Below the pieces are notes generated by a model. The model was not told the origin of the DNA. It ran no database searches and saw only the letters and a list, made by a program, of their open reading frames with translations. Position numbers and translations under genes: made by a program. DNA of 27,170 nt from Plakobranchus ocellatus (Eukaryota; Mollusca; Gastropoda; Plakobranchidae), in NCBI GenBank assembly GCA_019648995.1, contig BLXT01008339.1, positions 673,131 to 700,300 on the forward strand, written 5' to 3'. Positions 21,401-27,170 of the stretch are shown here, piece after piece. Numbering within the stretch: the first letter of the stretch is position 1; each line of letters starts with the position of its first letter.

Positions 21401-23439
21401 GGTTTGGTTTGTGAATTAGCTTGGTCCACAAAATAGTGATCTCAAGCTTTCAGGCCCTCCATCGGGCCAGGTATAAAAATCATCTTTCTATCTGTATGGA
21501 ACAAAGATCCCAAACTTATTAGCATGAAGTTCGACTAACAGCATCCCTGTTTTTCAGAATTAACTAGCAACATTTAATTTTGATCTGTGCATTTTACTCA
21601 CTTTTTCGAAAAGCCCATATTCCTTGAGTATATCCTTCTCCCAGTACGGCCGAGTGTAATGATCTTTGATTCTATACACCATATGCAGCATGGAAGGCTC
21701 TCGCTCGGCCTCCGCCTGTTTTTGTTGATGATGTTTGTAGATTGGCTCTGCCCAGGAATTGTCTTTAGGATCAAACCATTTCTGCACTGGTCTCCTCCTG
21801 CGAGGTATCAGCCCTCTAGACTTAAACCTCACGCATGTTGTCTTGGGCAAACTCAATGATGCAAGGAGACGTAATGTCTTTAAAAAAGAAAAAAAAATTA
21901 AAATATAGTTAACAAATATTCTAGACCTTTAACAATAAATTTGTCTCATAAAAATAAATTATTAATGATCATTTTATTATCCACATGGGGTTATGAATAT
22001 AAATCACACTTGACAATTTGTAACATGCGTTCAAGATTTTGAAGTTGTAAACATGTTTACATGAAAAAAATTGTTACATAATCTAATGTAATATAATAAG
22101 AGACTCAACCTGAGTAACATGAATGTTTCTCGTAAAAATACCTCACCGTACAAAAATTTGCTCATACAAACTTGGACCTCTAACTTTTTTTCTTCCAAAT
22201 CACTCATCACACATTTTCCTGCAACATGCACCTACAAATCTTCTGTACTGATCTTTTAGTCTATCAACAGTTTTCTTTAAGTGAGAATTGATCCCTGCCT
22301 TTATTTTTAACAATCTCCTTACCTAAAATTCCTGAAGTTGACAAAATTCAATGTCATGTAATTGGTTTAAAAATATTGATATAATACATGTATACTTTTG
22401 CTACTTCTGATCAAATTCCGAAACCGATCATTTCTCTCTTTCTGTGCATTTGGGAATAGATTTTTTGAATTTTCTTGATGCAGCTTTTTTTTTTTTTAAT
22501 TTTTTACTTTATAAAGATCAGTTTTCTTTAGTTCTAAAATATTCTTTATTTTCTTTGCCAAGAAAAAGGTGTAATCTTGCGTGGATGTTATACAATTATG
22601 ATTTGTCCAACTCTTAGAATATTAAATTTTTCTTAATCACTAGACTCTCCCCCTTTGTTTCCCCCCATGGACACACACGCAAGGAACCACACTTATTCCT
22701 TTTATTTGAAGCACACGTCTGAGGTGGGATTTGAACTGGTTCTTTGGGTCTAAAAGAAAGACTTGAGCCATTAAGCCAAAGTCAATTGCCCAAATTAACA
22801 CTGCAAATAATATCTAGAAGACCATCACCACAACTCAAATTACCAATCATAATTTTTCGACTGACTAGATATCTAGAAAATTTTCTAAGAGATATTCTTA
22901 TTCTCTTCTAGATTTAGATTCATTCCCTCAACGTTATTTTGTGAGTATGCTTGTGGCGGGGGACACAAGAAATGTACTATAATGAGTATGGCAGCCAACA
23001 TGTTGCGAAATTTCCGCCCCCCGGACCTAGCAGAAGGCACAAGCCCAGAATAGGACGTCTACCTTCAGGTAACAACAGTAGCTTCTACTAGCCCGCAGAT
23101 GTGCAGCAAAGCTAATTATCATAACGATGTTGTGCGTGTATTTTTTATCACGGTGAATTGTTTGAAAGAAGGATTGCAGCCTTTTGCATCTAAACTAGAT
23201 CTATATGTATATAGAAAAAGATCGAGATTCAAGATCTAAATCAGGATTTCTCGAAGCCTGATATTGAATTATGATTTTGGTGGGCTAATCCTCCCATTAA
23301 AAAAAAAAAAATTGATTATTAGAACTATTGGTAACTCATTGGCATTGTATATTTTTAGCATCTCCATCAAAGTGGTGTGAATAGGCAATTTTACCCTTAG
23401 ATCGATTCCTACCTTACAAACTTGCAAGGGCGCAGCCAT
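17870..23439 (-). CDS. MRPL30: Mitochondrial large-subunit ribosomal protein L30 (mL30/uL30m), 243 aa, four coding exons
   Basis: Coding exons in transcript order: 23439-23413, 21877-21602, 19700-19485, 18082-17870. All introns are GT/AG and phase 0. The start ATG (AAACATGGCTGCG) is the good-context one whose exon joins in frame to exon 2. Residues 1-44 have no acidic residue and many Arg/Lys (RRRR at 35-38), fitting a mitochondrial presequence. The L30 fold follows at about 70-130: LHMVYRIKD, RPYWEKDI (85-92), YGLFEK, then exon 3 with KNTPEVNAKL and HLIRIKP (123-129); these match the animal mL30 words I know. An acidic segment (140-173) and a charged, tyrosine-rich tail (174-243, including EEYFREKYVYKYNQ) follow, so the protein is longer than human MRPL30 (about 160 aa). 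It acts in the mitochondrial ribosome. Exons 2 and 3 are very secure. Exon 1 rests on phase and presequence logic, and exon 4 on phase and coding character. Confidence 0.9.
18136..18345. repeat. Degenerate 42-bp minisatellite, about five copies, in MRPL30 intron 3
   Basis: Units start near 18136 (most degenerate), 18178, 18220, 18262 and 18304. The shared core is close to TTTTTGCTCTTTAGTTCCAA followed by TGTTCTCTACTACAT. Because 42 is a multiple of three, the plus strand stays open and repeats a 14-residue Phe/Leu/Tyr-rich unit, but this is not a gene. Confidence 0.75.
18352..18411. repeat. (AAT)n microsatellite in MRPL30 intron 3
   Basis: Twenty uninterrupted ATA/AAT triplets directly following the 42-bp minisatellite. 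Confidence 0.95.
19319..19494. repeat. Tandem duplication (period 95 bp) spanning the exon 3 splice donor of MRPL30
   Basis: Copies at 19319-19399 and 19414-19494 share about 90% identity over 81 bp, including AGACATCAAAAG and GGTCCACTGTAACATGTGTC, and are separated by 14 bp. On the minus strand the right copy contains the used junction TGGAGTGAG|GTAAAT. The left copy, 95 nt further into the intron, reads TGGAGTGAG|GTTAGT. Confidence 0.85.
19723..20086 (-). mobile_element. tRNA-derived SINE insertion in MRPL30 intron 2, flanked by a 22-bp direct repeat
   Basis: On the minus strand an A box, TGGCGGAAGTGG (19954-19943), and a B box, AGTTCGAATCCC (19913-19902), show a tRNA-derived Pol III promoter, followed by about 180 bp of SINE body. 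The segment is bounded by identical 22-bp sequences, 19701-19722 and 20087-20108 (CTGATG, ten A, TCAAGA on plus), which look like a target-site duplication. About 120 bp precede the tRNA-like head and include a poly-A run, so the element is not a simple end-to-end SINE. Confidence 0.7.
20055..20116. repeat. Perfect inverted repeat with 22-bp arms at the upstream end of the SINE insertion
   Basis: On plus, AAATTGTCTTGA plus a T run (from 20058) is matched in reverse complement by an A run plus TCAAGACAATTT (to 20114), with a loop of T, CC and TGATG. The right arm overlaps the 22-bp direct repeat. It could extrude as a hairpin. Confidence 0.7.
20708..20887 (-). other. Exon-like island in MRPL30 intron 2, unassigned
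   Basis: On the minus strand a good acceptor, TTCTATTGTTCTGCTTAG (ending at 20888), precedes about 180 bp of balanced base composition. It is open in one frame to a TAG (LWPYGDSICLLDKELYKL early, IFMSTILGGATAVAQYK at the end). Another minus frame, and a plus frame through most of it, are also open. It does not fit the L30 fold, and exon 2 joins exon 3 in frame without it. It may be an alternative last exon, a relic of another gene or chance. Confidence 0.25.
22660..22790 (-). mobile_element. tRNA-derived SINE in MRPL30 intron 1
   Basis: On the minus strand the A-box region TTGGCTTAATGGCTC (22780-22766) and the B box AGTTCAAATCCC (22737-22726) are correctly spaced for an internal Pol III promoter. 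A short tail with GTGTGTGTCC follows on the minus strand. Its sequence differs from the other SINEs in the window. Ends are approximate. Confidence 0.6.
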
Positions 23440-23642
23440 GTTTTTCTAATGTCAAAGGTCATCGATAAAGTGATGGAAAGTGTATAAAATTATGTACGAT
23501 TCAGATTATTTTTACTTAAAAGATCTTCAGCACGGTCTGCAATCATACACTTTTTCTTTGGCACTCAGCAGCTGGGGCAAAAAGTGTCCCCAAAGAAGCG
23601 CCATTCCTTCTATTCCGTATCTGGTAAAGCTTGTATATCATT

Positions 23643-25002
23643 TCATGCTTTCCTGGCTTTACTCAGCTCTGCCTCGACCTCTCTCCTAAACATGCTTGTG
23701 ATGTCCAATTGATCTCTGTCACAAACACCAGAAATAAAAGGTAGATAATACCTCTGATGTGAGACGTTGAGTTCTTTAGATCTATATAATCTAGCTGAAA
23801 ATAATGGAACGCTGGAGATTGTGTGAAAAACGTAAAGAACTGAGTTTATTTCACTCAACAGCAGGAAATCAAATCAAACAATATTCACATAGGCCGTTGG
23901 TAAAAAAAAAATTAGATCTAGCTCTGTGAATCTGCGTTATCGCTACACAATGTCTCGCTGCAATCTCTGTGATCTCTGTAAACTCTTTGCCTACTCTGTG
24001 TGATACTTTCACCAATCTTCTCCCGGTATTTATACTTTTTCCAAACGAAAAACGCTACAAATTTCTGGAAATCTATTCCATAATGCAAGCGTAGAATGTT
24101 CGAAAATTTAGATCTAGAACGTTCTATCATAATCCTAGAATGAAAACAGAGCATTCTTCGAGAAGTTAAAAGGGAAATCCTTGGGCTAAAAACAGAACAT
24201 GAGTCTCGTTCATTTACGTATTGAATTGTCGTTCACTTTGCGAAATAAATTTCCCTCAACTGGGTAATTCTAAAATTCTCGAGTTGACATGCATTCAAAA
24301 GCAAGCCCTAAGTCTAGTTTTTGTTATAATCTCCTTGTCGCTTCCATTGCCTTGTTGCCGTGCAAGAACACTACAGGTCATGACCCAATATCCGAGCGTT
24401 GATCCACGAAGACGTTAGTGCGTTTTTCCCTGCCTAACACTAGCCTAGCGTGTCACCGATTAAGCTCATATTTTCGAAAACAGCTTTGTAAAATAAAATA
24501 ATGATATAAAAAAAATCGGAGCCATTTGCGTTTCACCTTGAGTTACCATAAATTAGATTTAGAAATATGTTTTAGAGCGCAGAGCTCTCTTTTTTATTCG
24601 TTGATTCGATGATTTGCTACTGCATTATCGAAAATGGAACCAATCAGCCGAAAAAAACAAAAAACAACGTAGATCTAGTCTAAAAAAAAAATTGAAATCT
24701 GACGTTATGGGACAACTTAAGGATGGATTATCAAGTGAATCTGTGCAAGTAAGGATCGAAAATAGTATCTATCTGGTCTGAATTTTATTTTCTATAGATC
24801 TATCAATAAAATCTAAATATCCTTGAGCGGGCAACAGTTCAAAATGGCAAACGTCACTATTCAAATTTGGAAAAAAAAAGTAACCTGATACATCTTATAA
24901 AGCAATTACATACATCTTATGGGTTGCTTCCAGCTCAGATTTTATTAACTCGTCTTTTGTTTGTTCCATTGCATTCTCTTGCAGCGGCTGTGATGGTAAC
25001 AT
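23643..25002 (-). CDS. Predicted two-exon gene for a 53-aa charged microprotein, function unknown
   Basis: Exon A is 25002-24914 (ATG, 29 codons plus two bases, donor AT|GTATGT). Exon B is 23715-23643 (acceptor GTTTGTGACAG|A, stop TGA). The split codon reads ATA (Ile), so the frame joins cleanly. The product is mostly charged and probably helical: after MLPSQPLQ come TKDELIKSELEATHK (residues 15-29) and, from exon B, DQLDITSMFRREVEAELSK. There is no TM segment and no signal peptide, and no family is recognised. The ATG lies in AAAAATGT; the frame stays open upstream for 25 codons or more to a TAA, so an upstream extension without ATG is not needed. The stop lies 203 bp before the MRPL30 ATG on the same strand, with no AATAAA between them, so a shared transcript is possible. 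Further internal exons in the 1198-bp intron cannot be excluded. The weakest point is that both exons are short. Confidence 0.45.
24027..24034 (-). promoter_or_regulatory. TATA box (TATAAATA) of a left-pointing promoter
   Basis: On the minus strand the sequence reads AAAGTATAAATACCGGG, a near-ideal TATA box. An initiator-like TATCACACAG lies about 25-35 nt downstream, near 24003. The box sits just downstream of the cluster of heat-shock-element-like sites at 24063-24164 and inside the predicted microprotein intron. Confidence 0.45.
24063..24164 (-). promoter_or_regulatory. Cluster of four heat-shock-element half-site pairs
   Basis: Inverted GAA/TTC pentamer pairs occur at 24063-24070 (TTCTGGAA), 24094-24106 (GAATGTTCGAAAA, third unit degenerate), 24117-24124 (GAACGTTC) and 24157-24164 (TTCGAGAA). 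HSF1 trimers bind such alternating nGAAn units. Each pair fixes six bases and either order counts, so by chance one is expected about every 2 kb; four in about 100 bp next to a TATA box is striking. No complete HSE with three perfect units is seen. Confidence 0.45.
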
Positions 25003-25756
25003 TTTTAAGTCTTCGAGACTCGACGCCAACCGAAAAAGAGGGTGAGGACTGTGAAATTGTAGGTCTAAATATTATGTGTCGAGTTTCCCGTTACACAAAA
25101 GTTCTTAATGTATTTTGAATATGGATAAATAATTGGGAGCGAGCATAAAGTGTGTTTACAGAAGCGGACCAGTCGTATGATGGTGACCTTTTTTGAGTTG
25201 AAAGTTCGATAATAACAGCAAAGGAACATTTTATTAAAAAGTTGGGGATAAAAAAAAAAAAAATTGGTTTACCTATGTATTTGATGAACATTTTCGGTTT
25301 CACGTTTTACTATATGGGCGGGGATTGTTTTTTCGGTTGTATAGGTTTAGTAAGTTAATTCAATATTAATTAGCTATATATGCAACGAATTAGATTGAAT
25401 GGGCCTCAGATCTATGTAGCTTTGTTCTTATATACCATTAACATGTAAGCTACCAGTAATTCAGTGAAGAACTTTTTTGCAAATGTTTTTATGCCCTAGA
25501 CAAAGTTAACGACTACTACTTGTTAGACAAATTTTATCTGAACTGCGAAGAGACGTCGGTCATTCGTCTGTACTATCGTCTGTTCGGTACCAACATATTG
25601 GGTTGCTATGTCACGTATGTGCCAGTTTTTTTTTCCTTCTTAATATTCCATCTCCATTTCTCCGTGAAAAGGAAAATTTCCAACCATTTTTAGGTGCAAC
25701 ATTCTGTTTTAAACCAAATAGTTCATCAACTTTATTGTCATCTCTCTGTCTGTTTA
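25003..25756. other. Region upstream of the predicted microprotein, no gene seen
   Basis: Positions 25010-25060 contain a few CpGs just upstream of the microprotein ATG and could be its promoter. Beyond that the sequence is AT-rich with A/T runs and no recognised motif or exon. Confidence 0.35.
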
Positions 25757-25910
25757 TAGGGTGTCGGTGGCAAAGTGGCTTGTGGGTTCATCCTGAGATC
25801 TGCAGGCACCCTTCTGTCGCAGCTTCGAGCCCTGCCATCGGCGCCCCGGCCTGACGGAGGGCCTTAAAGTCTGAGATCACCTTGTTATGGATTGGCTATA
25901 TAAAAAAAAC
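25757..25910 (+). mobile_element. tRNA-derived SINE, copy 1
   Basis: The A-box region GGTGGCAAAGTGGC (25767-25780) and the B-box region GCTTCGAGCCC form a tRNA-like head, with the diagnostic block CCTGAGATCTGCAGGCACCC between them. It is followed by a GC-rich body (GGCGCCCCGGCCTGACGGAG) and an A-rich end (TATATAAAAAAAACCC). The same family occurs inverted at 27005-27135. Confidence 0.75.
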
Positions 25911-25914
25911 CCAA

Positions 25915-25950
25915 CTCTGTGTGTGTGTGTGTGCATGTATGTGTGTGTAA
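25915..25950. repeat. (TG)n microsatellite following SINE copy 1
   Basis: Runs of TG broken by CATGTA, immediately after the A-rich end of the SINE, a common position for tail-derived repeats. Confidence 0.85.
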
Positions 25951-27004
25951 AATACTCGTCTCTGTCTTTCCTGTACTCTCTTTTTCCCTCATATCTCTGA
26001 GAAAATGGGTCCTTTTTAGTCACAGACAAATTGTTTGCAATTCATATCATATCAAATCAAACGTGTTTTCTGTTAACTTTTAAGACATTTAAGAGTCTTA
26101 CTTATAGGTCGTATAGTTCTTGAACAGAGTGCCTGTCATGGTTTTATGTAGAATAGTGTTCAACACGGCAATAGAATGATTATTTCCTGATTGAAACCGA
26201 TTACTGGGTGATGGAAGTTAGCACAGACCAGTTTGTCAAGACACAAACATAGCTTTTACAGATTATTCTTACCAATCCCTTCACACTTTAGAAACATTTA
26301 TTAATGAAAATACAATCGCAAAGTCTGATAAGTTCATGTACAAAGAAAACTCTTTATTTCTGATTTCCACTAAAAAGTCTTTAACATTGAAGGAGATAGA
26401 TACAGACTAAATACAAACCGGTACTTGTACAAGGAACCAACGAAGCCCTAATTAAGACATGCTGTAATAACATTAATGTATATAAAACAACATGAAAAAC
26501 AATATTGTACAACATAGTACAAAATCCATAAATTAGTTTGAATACTGATACATAAACACATGAAATGAAACTATAGTCAGCCCTGCCTAAACACGTCTAT
26601 AGAAAATTATAAGCAAACGCCACTATAACACAAGCACACACCATACAAACGATTTTTCATTTCCTACATGTCTAAAAAAAAATAATTTCTGAACACCCTA
26701 TGTGAAAACACGCTTCCAACACCTTCCAGAGAGCGTGTATAGGCAGAAATGACTATGTTACACTGTAAAAAAACATGAAGAGCAACAATAGTAAATAAAC
26801 ATAATCTCTGAACACTAGTAGTATGAGTCATAGGATAAAAATTATTTGACTAACCAGGTACCTTCATAGAGCAAACAAAGGAGCAATGGTGATTATGATT
26901 TAGCCAAAACCTTGGGCCTCTAAATGGCATCCAATAGCCAAAAGGCCTAAAGCTTCTTTAGAGCACAGTACTTTTTAGTTAGGGATTAAGCCTGCACCTT
27001 GGAA
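25951..27004. other. Unassigned AT-rich stretch, possibly a minus-strand 3' UTR
   Basis: No coding frame. On the minus strand AAATAAAG occurs near 26350 and AATAAATG near 26300, after about 600 bp of T-rich sequence, so a gene to the right of the window could end here on the minus strand. The evidence is only compositional. Confidence 0.25.
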
Positions 27005-27135
27005 ACCCCAAAGCAGACCTGTACGTGGCTTTAAAAAAATTGCCAGAGCGCCGTTGGCAGGGCTCGAAACCACGACAGAAGGGTACCTGCAGATCTCAGG
27101 ACAGATTTGCTATCCACTGTGCCACCGAGGCCGCC
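27005..27135 (-). mobile_element. tRNA-derived SINE, copy 2, inverted relative to copy 1
   Basis: On the minus strand it begins GGCGGCCTCGGTGGCACAGT at 27135, then shows CCTGAGATCTGCAGGTACCC, CTTCTGTCG and the B-box region GGTTTCGAGCCC. It matches copy 1 closely through CGGCGC, then diverges into a T-run and TTAAAG. Confidence 0.75.
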
Positions 27136-27170
27136 AAAATAGCCATGCAACTGTGTACACGTACCTACTG

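Noticed and set aside
21587-21859. 90-codon plus-strand open frame
   Set aside because: Antisense shadow of MRPL30 exon 2.
24354-24418. Acceptor-like CACTACAG followed by ATGACCCAATATCCGAGC on plus
   Set aside because: Ends after 12 codons and no partner exon was found upstream or downstream.

Overview
This is AT-rich nuclear DNA from an animal, with spliced genes, GT/AG introns of about 0.9-1.9 kb, many tRNA-derived SINEs, a MITE family and long microsatellites. Frequent AGATCT/TCTAGA and AGGCCTA words, dense for example at 21240-21390, suggest a gastropod mollusc, probably heterobranch. That placement is recognition of a word habit and not a proof. There are no prokaryotic features.

Layout. 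1-4100: no convincing gene; a (GATA)n array in a larger repeated unit (696-980), a CpG-rich patch that could be a promoter (1255-1580), and a MITE (1971-2193) with a broken inverted relative (3208-3593). 4175-7989 (+): a four-exon gene for a 138-residue single-pass membrane protein. About 8000-13500: AT-rich DNA with several AATAAA signals, perhaps partly a long 3' UTR. 14044-14739: assembly gap (N), with weak inverted similarities on its flanks. 14740-17800: microsatellites and unassigned sequence. 17870-23439 (-): mitochondrial ribosomal protein L30 (mL30, MRPL30), four coding exons with matching phases. 23643-25002 (-): a predicted two-exon gene for a 53-residue acidic/basic microprotein of unknown function, ending 203 bp upstream of the MRPL30 start. 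24027-24164: a cluster of heat-shock-element-like sites plus a TATA box pointing left, inside the microprotein intron. 25003-27170: two inverted copies of one SINE family and unassigned sequence.

Genes. MRPL30 encodes a component of the large subunit of the mitochondrial ribosome and begins with an arginine-rich stretch free of acidic residues, as expected of an import presequence. The membrane protein has a signal peptide, a short N-glycosylatable ectodomain, one TM helix and a tail with a YxxL motif; I do not recognise its family. The two lie on opposite strands and converge, separated by about 9.9 kb, and nothing suggests they work together.

The most interesting structure is MRPL30 exon 3, where both splice boundaries have a second copy in the neighbouring intron. 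The 3' splice site is repeated by a 22-bp direct repeat flanking a SINE-containing insertion. The 5' splice site is repeated by an 81-bp tandem duplication of period 95 bp. All exon models come from reading splice sites, phases and protein similarity by eye; no transcript data were available.
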